64,000 bases of DNA from an uncultured Pelagibacteraceae bacterium (GTDB lineage: Bacteria; Pseudomonadota; Alphaproteobacteria; Pelagibacterales; Pelagibacteraceae), in contig CACDFI010000004.1 of the NCBI GenBank assembly GCA_902551985.1, positions 80,512 through 144,511 of the forward strand, read 5' to 3'. The position numbers and the translations under genes are program-made. Below, in pieces: positions 51,894 to 60,673 of this stretch. Position 1 is the stretch's first letter. Every line of letters begins with the position of its first letter. The notes under the pieces are model-generated. The model worked only from the letters and a program-made list of their open reading frames with translations. It did not search any database and had not been told where the DNA came from.

Positions 51894-53636
51894 ATGACCA
51901 GTATTGAAATATTAAAAAGACTATACAAAGATTATACAAAAAATTTCTTGAATAAAATATTTCTAGCAGTTTTTTTTTCAATTTTAGTAGCAGCAAGTAC
52001 ATCGGCAACTGCATGGTTATTAGATCCAGCGATCGACAAAATATTTTTAAATAGGGATCAGAGTTTATTACTAATAATTCCGTTTTTTATTATTATAGCT
52101 TTTGCCACTAAAGGTATTTCGCTTTATTTGGCTAAAATTCTAATGATTAATGTTGCAGAGGAAGTCAAAAAAAAAATACAAATTGATATGCTTTCTTCGT
52201 TCATAAAGGCCGATACAGAATATATAGAAAATAAACATACAGGAAAATATATCTCAAATTTAAATTTTGATGTTAATCAAATTACGATGATGCTTAGTAC
52301 TTCATTTTTAAACTTCTTTAAAGATGGCCTAACATTAATTGGGCTTCTTACTGTAATGTTTTATCAAAATTGGAGATTATCTTTAATAGCTATAATTATG
52401 ATTCCATTGGCATCTGTAATAGCAAAAAAATTAGGTAAAAGGATTAGTAAAGTTGTTACAGAAGCGCAAGAAAAATCAGGAGATTTAAATAAGTATTTAA
52501 TAGATATCTTTAAAAATCATAAAATAATAAAAATTTTCCAAAGAGAAAAATTTGAGGAAAAAAGATCAGAAAAATTTGTTAATGATTTGAAAGATAAATC
52601 AATTAAAATTTCCACTGTATTTATCAGAGCAACACCAATAATGGAAATCCTTACAGGGATAATGATCGCTATATTAATTTTTTATTCAGGAAAATTAATT
52701 ATGAATGAACAATTAAGTTTAAATAACTTTTTTTCTTTTTTGGCAGCCATGATGTTAGCATATCAGCCTGTGAAATCGCTTGCTACAATAAATGTGGGTG
52801 TTGGACAAGGTATGTCAGCTGCAAAACGAATACTTCCAATTATTGATAACAAAAATTTAATTGACCTTAATGAAGATAGGTCAACTATTGATTTTAAAAA
52901 TGGAGATATTGAGTTTAAAGATATAAATTTTAATTATGCATCAAATCAAGAAAACAAAGTATTAAATAAAATTAATATAAAGATTAATGGAAAAAAAATG
53001 ACTGCTTTAGTTGGTCAAAGCGGGTCGGGTAAATCCTCTTTATTAAGTCTGATACCAAGAATTTATGATCCAAAATCGGGAATTTTAGAAATTGATGGTC
53101 AAAATATTAAAAATGTAAATTTACATTCACTTAGAAAAGAAATTTCAATTGTTGATCAAAATGTAACTCTATTTGATGATACAATTTATAATAACATAAA
53201 ATATGCAAAACCAAATGCCTCACAAGAGGAAATTTATAAAGCCGCGGAACAATCCATGTGTTTTGATTTTATTAAAAAACTTGAAAATAAATATCAAACA
53301 ATGATTGGTGAAAATGGAGTAAGATTGTCTGGAGGTGAAAAGCAAAGACTTTCAATTGCAAGAGCCTTTTTGAAAGATAGCAAAATTATTCTTTTAGACG
53401 AAGCTACATCATCACTGGACTCTGAAACTGAAGAGAAAATTCAAAGAGCACTCGATAAATTAATATTAAATAAAACAACAGTTGTTATAGCACATAGACT
53501 ATCGACAATTCTGAATTCAGATAAAATTTATGTAATGGATAAAGGTAATGTTTTAGACTCAGGAAATCATGAAGAACTATTAAAAAAATCTGAAACTTAT
53601 AAAAACTTCTACAACAAGCAAATAAACAAACACTGA
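51894..53636 (+). CDS. msbA: Lipid A exporter-type ABC transporter (MsbA-like)
   Basis: The 580-residue protein fuses six membrane helices (about 20-300) to an ATPase domain with Walker A GQSGSGKSS, signature LSGGEKQRLSIARAF, Walker B IILLDEATSSLDSE and the H-loop AHRLST. It probably flips lipid A-core across the inner membrane, as supported by the following waaA, lpxK and lpxL genes. It starts the base after the ubiA stop and overlaps waaA by 1 base. Confidence 0.92.
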   Translation: MTSIEILKRLYKDYTKNFLNKIFLAVFFSILVAASTSATAWLLDPAIDKIFLNRDQSLLLIIPFFIIIAFATKGISLYLAKILMINVAEEVKKKIQIDMLSSFIKADTEYIENKHTGKYISNLNFDVNQITMMLSTSFLNFFKDGLTLIGLLTVMFYQNWRLSLIAIIMIPLASVIAKKLGKRISKVVTEAQEKSGDLNKYLIDIFKNHKIIKIFQREKFEEKRSEKFVNDLKDKSIKISTVFIRATPIMEILTGIMIAILIFYSGKLIMNEQLSLNNFFSFLAAMMLAYQPVKSLATINVGVGQGMSAAKRILPIIDNKNLIDLNEDRSTIDFKNGDIEFKDINFNYASNQENKVLNKINIKINGKKMTALVGQSGSGKSSLLSLIPRIYDPKSGILEIDGQNIKNVNLHSLRKEISIVDQNVTLFDDTIYNNIKYAKPNASQEEIYKAAEQSMCFDFIKKLENKYQTMIGENGVRLSGGEKQRLSIARAFLKDSKIILLDEATSSLDSETEEKIQRALDKLILNKTTVVIAHRLSTILNSDKIYVMDKGNVLDSGNHEELLKKSETYKNFYNKQINKH

Positions 53637-54871
53637 TGTATTTTATTTATAATATTTTTTTATTAATAATATTATTAATATCACCAATAATTATAACAAT
53701 CAGAATTTTTTTAGGAAAAGAGGATAAAATCAGATTCAAGGAAAAGTTTTGTTTTTTTGCAAAAAGAAGCCAAGTTGATGAAACAATTTGGTTTCATGGT
53801 GCTAGTGTTGGAGAAATTACAAGTATAATTCCAATAATTAAAAATTTTGAAAATAATAATAAAATTAAAAGAATATTAATTACTTCCTCTACTACGAGTT
53901 CGTCTTATATTTTATCAAAATATAAATTTAAAAAAACAATTCACCAATTTTATCCATTTGATTTAAATATTTTCACTAAGTTATTTATTAATTATTGGAA
54001 ACCAAAACTAGCTATATTTGTAGACTCTGAAATTTGGCCGAACATGTATAACAATCTAGACAAAAGAAAAATTCCCTTAATTCTTTTAAATGCAAGAATA
54101 ACTGAGAGATCATTTAATAGGTGGAAATATTTTCCTACTTTTTCAAAAAATATATTTGAAAAAATAAAAGTAGCCTTGCCGCAAAATACGGAAACTAAAA
54201 AATATTTAAAACTTCTGGGTGCAAAAAATATTAAGATTGCAGGAAATATAAAATTTTTTGGTACCAATTTATCAAATTACAATAATATAAAATTAAAAAA
54301 GAAATTTAGTCAAAAAACTATTTGGTGTGCTGCGAGTACACATAAAAATGAGGAATTATTTATTGGTAAAGTTCACAAAGAATTAAAAACAAAAATAAAC
54401 AATTTGCTAACCATTATTATTCCTAGACATATAGACAGAAAAAGTGGAATAGCTGATGAATTATCAAAGATTGGGTTAAATTCTGAATTTCATACGTTAT
54501 CTAAAATTTTAAAAAAAGATAGTGATATATATATTGTGGATACATATGGAGATGCCAAGAAATTCTACTCACTTTCTAAATTAACATTTGTTGGTGGTTC
54601 ATTGGTCATGCATGGTGGACAAAATCCATTAGAACCTGCGCGAGAAGGAAATTATATTTTATACGGTCCACATATTAACAATTTTAAAGAGGTTTATCAG
54701 ACGTTAGAAAATTTAAAAATAGCAAGAAAAATTAATGCAATTAAAGATATGAAAAAACTTATTCTCAAAAAGATTAATTATTCAGGAAATACTAAAGTTA
54801 AATACAGATTAAATTATTTAGGCGATAAAATAATAAATAAAAATATTTTAGAAATTAAAAAATTTATTTAA
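53636..54871 (+). CDS. waaA: 3-deoxy-D-manno-octulosonic acid transferase
   Basis: WaaA adds Kdo to lipid IVA. The 411-residue protein has an N-terminal membrane anchor (NIFLLIILLISPIIITI) and a GT-B fold: HGASVGEITSIIPII with the catalytic glutamate, SEIWPNMYNNL, LLNARITERSFNRW, and the donor site GGSLVMHGGQNPLEPAREG. Kdo chain number cannot be predicted. It precedes lpxK by 3 bases. Confidence 0.95.
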   Translation: MYFIYNIFLLIILLISPIIITIRIFLGKEDKIRFKEKFCFFAKRSQVDETIWFHGASVGEITSIIPIIKNFENNNKIKRILITSSTTSSSYILSKYKFKKTIHQFYPFDLNIFTKLFINYWKPKLAIFVDSEIWPNMYNNLDKRKIPLILLNARITERSFNRWKYFPTFSKNIFEKIKVALPQNTETKKYLKLLGAKNIKIAGNIKFFGTNLSNYNNIKLKKKFSQKTIWCAASTHKNEELFIGKVHKELKTKINNLLTIIIPRHIDRKSGIADELSKIGLNSEFHTLSKILKKDSDIYIVDTYGDAKKFYSLSKLTFVGGSLVMHGGQNPLEPAREGNYILYGPHINNFKEVYQTLENLKIARKINAIKDMKKLILKKINYSGNTKVKYRLNYLGDKIINKNILEIKKFI

Positions 54872-54874
54872 ACC

Positions 54875-55792
54875 ATGATCAGAAAACCATTATTTTGGAA
54901 TAATATTAATCTTATTTCGTTATCATTAATTCCAATTTCAATAATTACATTGATAGTAAATTTTTTTAAAAATATATTTTTAAAAAAAAAGTATAAAATA
55001 AAAATTATATGTGTGGGAAATATATATGTTGGTGGAACAGGAAAAACTTCACTATGTATTGAAATAAATAACATTTTAAAAAAAAAATTCAGAACTGTAT
55101 TTATTAAAAAAAAATACTCTGATCAGTTTGACGAAAAACAATTACTTACAGCGCAAGGAGACTTTTTAAGTCATACTGATAGGAAAATAAGTTTAAGAAA
55201 AGTCGAAAATTCAAAAAAATTTAATCTTGCTATTCTAGATGACGGATTACAGGAAAAAACTATAAATTATGATATTTCTATAGCTTGTTTTAATTCGAGT
55301 TATGGTGTTGGAAATGGACTATTATTGCCAGCTGGACCGTTGAGAGAAAATTTATCGGTACTAAAAAATTATAGTGCAATTTTTTTAAATGGTGAAAAAA
55401 ATAATAAAAAACTTTTATCAATGCTTAAAAAATATAACAATCATATCTTTCGCTCAAACTATCTTCCAACAAATATTAAAAAACTAAATAGAAAAAAAAA
55501 ATATTTATATTTTTGTGGTATAGGAAACCCTGAAGAATTTGAATACACACTTAAAAAGTATAATTTCAAAATTGCTAAGAAATTTATATATCCAGATCAT
55601 CATAACTTTGAAAATCAAGAAATTGATAAAATCAAACAAATTGCATATTCTGAAAAATTAAAAATTATTACCACAGAAAAAGATTATAAAAGATTGAGCA
55701 AAAGAAATAAAAAAAACATTGAGCATCTTAAAATAAAAATAAATATAAAAAATTTAAGTGAATTTAGAAAGTTTCTTGAAGAAAGATTATGA
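54875..55792 (+). CDS. lpxK: Tetraacyldisaccharide 4'-kinase
   Basis: LpxK phosphorylates the 4' position of the lipid A disaccharide at the membrane. The 305-residue protein starts with a membrane-associated helix (LISLSLIPISIITLIVNFF), then the P-loop GNIYVGGTGKTS, LAILDDGLQEKT, and LLPAGPLRENLSVLK, with the late YPDHHNFENQEI and TTEKDYKRL segments. All are standard LpxK motifs. It overlaps lpxL by 4 bases. Confidence 0.95.
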   Translation: MIRKPLFWNNINLISLSLIPISIITLIVNFFKNIFLKKKYKIKIICVGNIYVGGTGKTSLCIEINNILKKKFRTVFIKKKYSDQFDEKQLLTAQGDFLSHTDRKISLRKVENSKKFNLAILDDGLQEKTINYDISIACFNSSYGVGNGLLLPAGPLRENLSVLKNYSAIFLNGEKNNKKLLSMLKKYNNHIFRSNYLPTNIKKLNRKKKYLYFCGIGNPEEFEYTLKKYNFKIAKKFIYPDHHNFENQEIDKIKQIAYSEKLKIITTEKDYKRLSKRNKKNIEHLKIKINIKNLSEFRKFLEERL

Positions 55793-56649
55793 AAAAAACA
55801 TTATATTTTATTGAATTTATCGTTATAAGATTTTTTTTTATACTCTGTAAATTATTAGGATATAGAATTTCTTCCAACTTTGGATTTTATATTGGTAGTA
55901 CGTTTGGCAATATATTTAGAACAAAAAAATCAATTATTCAGAATATTGAAAAATCTAAAATTTCAATTGATACTTCCAAAAATAAATTCGCAAAAAATGT
56001 GTTGGGTAATTATGGAAGAATTTTAGCAGAGTATCCATTTTTAAAAGACTTTAGAAATAATAATCTATCTAAATATATTTCAATTGATGGAATTGATAAT
56101 TTAGAAAAAATAAAAAAGAATGAGAAACCAGTTGTTTTTATTTCTGGGCATTTTAGTAATTTCGAGTTAATGGCTATGCAAATTGAGAAATCAGGTATTA
56201 ATTTAGCTGCAATATATAGACCTTTAAATAACATTTTTTTAAATAAAAACATGGAATATATAAGGACTAATTTTATTTGCAAAAATCAGATTAAAAAAGG
56301 TAGATCGGGAACAAGGCAAATTTTGGAAAATCTTAAAAAAGGGAACTCAATTGCATTAATGATTGATCAAAGGGTTACTGAAGGTATTAAAATAAACTTT
56401 TTTGGAGATTTAGCGTCCACTACAACTATACCAGCACAAATTATAAAAAAATATAAATGTGACTTGGTTCCTATTTATATTGAAAGGGTAAAAAAATATT
56501 TTTTTAAAATGTATGTTTCTCAACCTATCATAATTAATTCAGAAAAATCTCAGGAAGAAATTTCAATACATTTGAATAAAATTTTGGAAAAAATGATATT
56601 AAAAAATCCTGACCAATGGATATGGACACACAATAGATGGAAAAAATAG
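55789..56649 (+). CDS. lpxL: Lipid A late acyltransferase (LpxL/HtrB family)
   Basis: This 286-residue membrane acyltransferase has one N-terminal helix and the H-x4-E catalytic motif in SGHFSNFELMA, then AIYRPLNNIF, GRSGTRQILENLKKGNSIAL and DQWIWTHNRWKK at the end. It probably adds a secondary acyl chain to lipid A. The acyl donor and the position cannot be told from sequence. It is convergent with the DUF2093 gene across 8 bases. Confidence 0.92.
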   Translation: MKKTLYFIEFIVIRFFFILCKLLGYRISSNFGFYIGSTFGNIFRTKKSIIQNIEKSKISIDTSKNKFAKNVLGNYGRILAEYPFLKDFRNNNLSKYISIDGIDNLEKIKKNEKPVVFISGHFSNFELMAMQIEKSGINLAAIYRPLNNIFLNKNMEYIRTNFICKNQIKKGRSGTRQILENLKKGNSIALMIDQRVTEGIKINFFGDLASTTTIPAQIIKKYKCDLVPIYIERVKKYFFKMYVSQPIIINSEKSQEEISIHLNKILEKMILKNPDQWIWTHNRWKK

Positions 56650-56657
56650 TTAATACT

Positions 56658-56843
56658 TTATTGTTTTTCTTTTTTAACTGAGGCCTCAACATAAGAATAA
56701 TAAGCCTCTTGTTCGTCAACATTCCAATAATTTAAACTTTCTAAAGGAATTTTCTTTCCAGAAATTGCACAAATGACATAATCACCTTCTTCTATAAGTT
56801 CAAAATTATTTGGAAGATATTTTAATTTTGCTAACTTGTTCAT
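56658..56843 (-). CDS. DUF2093 protein
   Basis: The 61-residue protein matches the short alphaproteobacterial DUF2093 pattern: AKLKYLPNNFELIEEGDYVI, CAISGKKIPLESLNYWNVD and EAYYSYVEA. No function is established for this family. Its single cysteine and compact size suggest a small soluble domain. It is transcribed divergently from purD over 26 bases. Confidence 0.85.
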   Translation of the reverse strand: MNKLAKLKYLPNNFELIEEGDYVICAISGKKIPLESLNYWNVDEQEAYYSYVEASVKKEKQ

Positions 56844-56869
56844 GATTTATAGGATATATATTTGAAAAT

Positions 56870-58135
56870 ATGAAAATTGCAATTCTTGGAAATGGTGGAA
56901 GAGAGCACGCTTTAGCAGATTACATATCAAAATCTTCTAGAGTTGAAAAATTATATTGTTTGCCAGGTAATGCTGGAACCAATTTAATTGCTGAAAATGT
57001 AAACCTTGATATTTATGATTTTGAAAAATTAGAAAAATTTGTCAAAAAAAATGATATAAGTTTGGTAATTATCGGTCCTGAGCAACCACTCGTTAAGGGT
57101 GTTGTAGACTTTCTAGAAAATAAAGGTATTAAAGTATTTGGGCCTAACAAAGTTTCTGCCCAGCTTGAGGGTTCAAAAATATTTACAAAAAAAATATGTG
57201 AAAAATATGAAATACCAACTGCTCAATTTGGTATTTTTGGCTCAATTGAAACTGCTAACGAATATTTAGAAAAAGCAAATAAACCAATTGTTGTCAAAGC
57301 GGATGGTTTAGCGGCAGGTAAAGGTGTTTATATTTGCGAGGATACTGAAAGTGCAAAAAATGCAGTATTAGAAATTTTTAATGGAAAATTTGGTAAAGCC
57401 AATCAAGTTCTTGTTGAAGAATTTTTACAAGGAGAGGAGATGAGTTACTTTGTAATATCTGATGGAAAAACATTCAAAAAATTTAACACTGCTCAAGACC
57501 ACAAAAGAGTTGGTGAAAGTGATACTGGGAAAAATACTGGAGGAATGGGAGCTTATTGTCCATCTGGACTTATAAATGAAGAGTTAGACGCTAAAATTAT
57601 AGAAAAAATAATTAAACCAACTTTTAAAGCAATTAATGATATGGGTGAAGTATACAAGGGATTTCTATACGTTGGTCTCATGGTAAAAAATAATAATCCA
57701 TATCTTGTTGAGTATAATGTAAGAATGGGAGATCCAGAGTGTCAAACAATTTTACCTTTATTAAAATCTGATCTTTTAGAATTAATATTATCTTGCTGTG
57801 AAGAAAGTTTAGAAAATAGTATAATAGAGTGGAAAGATAAAAAAAGTATTTGTGTTGTTCTGTGTTCAAAAGGGTATCCTGATAAGTATAAAAAAAATGT
57901 TGAAATTTCAAATTTAGATAAAATTATAAATGATAAGAATAGCTTTGTTTATCATGCTGGAACTCAATTAATTAATAACAAAGTTTACTCAACAGGAGGA
58001 AGAGTACTTAATTTTGTTAATATTTCTAATGATTTAAAAGTCTCAAGAGAGACAGTGATTAAAAAAATAGAAAACTTAAGTTGGAAAAATGGTTTTTATA
58101 GAAAAGATATTGGTTTTAGAATTATAGATAAATGA
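56870..58135 (+). CDS. purD: Phosphoribosylamine--glycine ligase
   Basis: PurD makes glycinamide ribonucleotide in purine synthesis. The 421-residue ATP-grasp protein has MKIAILGNGGREHALADYI, the ATP loop VVKADGLAAGKGVYIC, the diagnostic TGKNTGGMGAYCP, and VEYNVRMGDPECQTILPLL with metal ligands. Length is standard. It overlaps rsmD by 4 bases. Confidence 0.98.
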   Translation: MKIAILGNGGREHALADYISKSSRVEKLYCLPGNAGTNLIAENVNLDIYDFEKLEKFVKKNDISLVIIGPEQPLVKGVVDFLENKGIKVFGPNKVSAQLEGSKIFTKKICEKYEIPTAQFGIFGSIETANEYLEKANKPIVVKADGLAAGKGVYICEDTESAKNAVLEIFNGKFGKANQVLVEEFLQGEEMSYFVISDGKTFKKFNTAQDHKRVGESDTGKNTGGMGAYCPSGLINEELDAKIIEKIIKPTFKAINDMGEVYKGFLYVGLMVKNNNPYLVEYNVRMGDPECQTILPLLKSDLLELILSCCEESLENSIIEWKDKKSICVVLCSKGYPDKYKKNVEISNLDKIINDKNSFVYHAGTQLINNKVYSTGGRVLNFVNISNDLKVSRETVIKKIENLSWKNGFYRKDIGFRIIDK

Positions 58136-58695
58136 GAATTATATCGGGGGATCTCAAAGGAAAAAAATTATTAACTCCTTTAGATAAAGCAACAAGACCA
58201 TTAAAAGATATTGTTAAAGAGTCTATTTTTAATATTTTAGAACATTCAAATAAAGTATCTAATAAAATAACTAATTCAAAAGTATTAGATTTATTTTCCG
58301 GAACTGGATCTTTTGGAATTGAATGTTTATCTAGAGGAGCAGATAATGTAATTTTTTTTGAAAATTACCAAAATTCTTTGAAAATTCTAAAACAAAATAT
58401 CGTTAATCTTAAATTAGAAAAGAGAGCTACTATATATAATGAGAGTGCATATAATTTTGAAAACTTAGAATTTAAAAAAGTTATATTTGATATTATTTTT
58501 TTAGATCCACCATTCAGAGATAAAGAAATAAATATTTTAATTGACCAGATTAAAAAATCGAAAGTTGCTGATTTAAAATCATTATTAATTATTCACCGTA
58601 ATAAAAAATCAAATGATAAGATTGCACAGTATCTAAATGTAATCGAAGAAAAAAGTTATGGTTTATCTAAAATATTTTTTTGTAAATTAAGCTAA
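58132..58695 (+). CDS. rsmD: 16S rRNA (guanine(966)-N(2))-methyltransferase
   Basis: The 187-residue protein begins MRIISGDLKGKKL, has the TRPLKDIVKESIFNIL segment, the SAM motif LDLFSGTGSFGIECLSRGA, and the catalytic DIIFLDPPF. These are the RsmD landmarks. It overlaps purD by 4 bases through ATGA, and its TAA interleaves with the pgi TAG on the other strand in CTAA. Confidence 0.95.
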   Translation: MRIISGDLKGKKLLTPLDKATRPLKDIVKESIFNILEHSNKVSNKITNSKVLDLFSGTGSFGIECLSRGADNVIFFENYQNSLKILKQNIVNLKLEKRATIYNESAYNFENLEFKKVIFDIIFLDPPFRDKEINILIDQIKKSKVADLKSLLIIHRNKKSNDKIAQYLNVIEEKSYGLSKIFFCKLS

Positions 58696-59861
58696 TTGAG
58701 AATTTTTGATGTCTCTTTTTTAATTAATTCAACTGAAGGTTGATCAAATGGATTTACTTTCATTAATCTTCCAAGCAAAATTGTTTCTAAAACAAAAAAA
58801 GAAAAAAGCTCACCAATAGTTTCTTCATTTCTTTTAAATACCTCAAAACTTCTGAAGGGAATATTTTTCCTTCTAAAAACTGTTTGTGTTGCTAATCTTT
58901 GTGCTTGGACTATTTGATCAAGGTTTTTATTTTTTAAAATTGAGAATTTATCAAATAAATTTTTATTTGATAATTTATTTGTTTTTTCACCTTGTACTCC
59001 AAAAAATGTAAAAAAATTATCTTTAGGGCCATCTAAATAAAGTTGGAGCAGACTATGGTTATCTTTTGGCATAGATGAAATTATTGGAAAAATACCTTTA
59101 TTTTTTTTACCTAAACTCTCAGCAGTAAGTTGTTGATACCATTTGAATAAATTTTCAGAGTTTTCATCGTAGTTTAAAATTACAGAATTTTTTTTGCCGC
59201 TAGAAACACATTTAAATATAAAATTGACATTACATATCAATTCTTCAAGAAAATTTTTATTTTTTATTAGATTATTGAACCTTTTAAATTTTCTTTCATT
59301 CAATCCAAGTAGTTGAGCTGGCAGCATTCCAACCTCAGATAAAACAGAATATCTCCCACCAATGTAATTCTTATGATCTATAACTTCAGCTTTTAATTTT
59401 TTTGCTAGCTCAGTAAGAAAGCTAGATTTATTCTCGGTTATTACTATATTCTTATTTTTTCTGTTGTAATTATTAATTAAATTAAAATTTGATATAGTTT
59501 CAAGAGTATTGCCAGATTTTGACACAACTAGATTTAAGGCCTTTTTTTTTGATTTTAGATCTATTCTACTATTAAGATTGTTATAAAATTTTATTTTTTT
59601 TTTAATTTTAAAATTCAAAAAATCATATATTGCCTCTGTTCCTAAAATAGAACCACCCATTCCAATTAAATTTATTATTTCATAGTTTTTATATTTCTTT
59701 AAGCTTGCTTTTTTAAAACTATATTTGTAATTTTTGTGAAATGAATTTAATAATGAAGAACTAATTATTAATTCTCTTTTTAAAATATTATTTATTTTTT
59801 TTTTTGCTTTAATATTTACTTTTTGATTAAAATTTTTGAATTTTATGTTTTTGAAAAACAT
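58692..59861 (-). CDS. pgi: Glucose-6-phosphate isomerase, short form
   Basis: The 389-residue protein has the sugar isomerase core: NLIGMGGSILGTEAIYDF, VSKSGNTLETISNF, the GGRYSVLSEVGMLPAQLLG motif with the catalytic glutamate region, and PKDNHSLLQLYLDGP with the histidine. It is clearly shorter than the roughly 550-residue enterobacterial enzyme and lacks its N-terminal part. It interconverts glucose and fructose 6-phosphates. It is last in the ribF-ileS-lspA-lipoprotein-pgi run on this strand. Confidence 0.92.
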   Translation of the reverse strand: MFFKNIKFKNFNQKVNIKAKKKINNILKRELIISSSLLNSFHKNYKYSFKKASLKKYKNYEIINLIGMGGSILGTEAIYDFLNFKIKKKIKFYNNLNSRIDLKSKKKALNLVVSKSGNTLETISNFNLINNYNRKNKNIVITENKSSFLTELAKKLKAEVIDHKNYIGGRYSVLSEVGMLPAQLLGLNERKFKRFNNLIKNKNFLEELICNVNFIFKCVSSGKKNSVILNYDENSENLFKWYQQLTAESLGKKNKGIFPIISSMPKDNHSLLQLYLDGPKDNFFTFFGVQGEKTNKLSNKNLFDKFSILKNKNLDQIVQAQRLATQTVFRRKNIPFRSFEVFKRNEETIGELFSFFVLETILLGRLMKVNPFDQPSVELIKKETSKILN

Positions 59862-59865
59862 TAAT

Positions 59866-60189
59866 TTACTGAATTTTTTTTAAAATTGAGTTTTCGATAG
59901 AAGAAGAAGGTTGACTTGGATTATTACCTTGTTCATCTCCACTTTTTTTTAATAATTTCTCAATATTTGATTGGTCATTTTGAGTATCTTTGGCAGAATT
60001 ATTTTTTATTTCACCTGGGATAGGTAATTTATCAAAGTCAGGCGGCATCGCTAAAGGATTTTTTTTGTCTATAAGAAATTCATCTCCTTGATCAGACCTT
60101 TTTTTACCCTGCAATGCTTCTCCTATTCCACAAGAAGAAACAAATAAAAGTATAAATAATAATTTATTTATTTTGATGAATTTATTCAT
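59866..60189 (-). CDS. Lipoprotein with DUF3035, BamF-like
   Basis: The 107-residue precursor has a lipoprotein signal peptide ending LLFVSSCGIGEAL and the short motif DEFLIDKKNPLAMPPDFDKLP, the DUF3035 hallmark shared with the alphaproteobacterial BamF lipoprotein and resembling the BamC N-terminus. The rest is low-complexity, rich in asparagine, serine and lysine. It overlaps lspA, whose product would mature it, by 8 bases, as in other alphaproteobacteria. A role in outer-membrane protein assembly is inferred from the motif. Confidence 0.75.
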   Translation of the reverse strand: MNKFIKINKLLFILLFVSSCGIGEALQGKKRSDQGDEFLIDKKNPLAMPPDFDKLPIPGEIKNNSAKDTQNDQSNIEKLLKKSGDEQGNNPSQPSSSIENSILKKIQ

Positions 60190-60673
60190 TGACTTTTTTA
60201 TAGCTTATAAATTCGGCTAGAATAAGTAAAATTATTCCTATAGTGATAAAAATATCTGCTACATTAAAAATAAACCAATGATATCCATTATAATTTAGGT
60301 CAATAAAGTCTGGTACGGCTCTAAAATAAATTCTATCAAATAAGTTTCCAAGTGATCCTCCTAGAATGACTAATAAAAAATAATACTTCATTCCTTTTTC
60401 AGTAAACAATAAGTAAATTATAACAAAATTAATTAAAACAATTAAAGAAGTCACAATATTATAAAAATTATTTTGATCTGAAGAAAGCAAGCCAAATCCA
60501 ATTCCTTTATTCCAAACAAGATAAAAATTTAAAAATGAGTTTATATAAATATCTACTTTACCAGTTTCGTCTAAAATATTAAGAATTAAAATTTTAGATA
60601 TTCTATCTAATAAGAAAATTAATACTAAAATCGAAATACTGAGTACTATTTTTTTTATATTTTCATTTTTCAT
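60182..60673 (-). CDS. lspA: Lipoprotein signal peptidase II
   Basis: LspA cleaves the signal peptide of diacylated prolipoproteins. The 163-residue protein has four membrane helices and the two catalytic aspartates, in GGSLGNLFDRIYFRAVPDFID and FNVADIFITIG. It overlaps ileS by 4 bases, the classical ileS-lspA pair, and the lipoprotein gene by 8 bases. With lgt at 6293 the first two steps of lipoprotein processing are covered here. Confidence 0.97.
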   Translation of the reverse strand: MKNENIKKIVLSISILVLIFLLDRISKILILNILDETGKVDIYINSFLNFYLVWNKGIGFGLLSSDQNNFYNIVTSLIVLINFVIIYLLFTEKGMKYYFLLVILGGSLGNLFDRIYFRAVPDFIDLNYNGYHWFIFNVADIFITIGIILLILAEFISYKKVNE

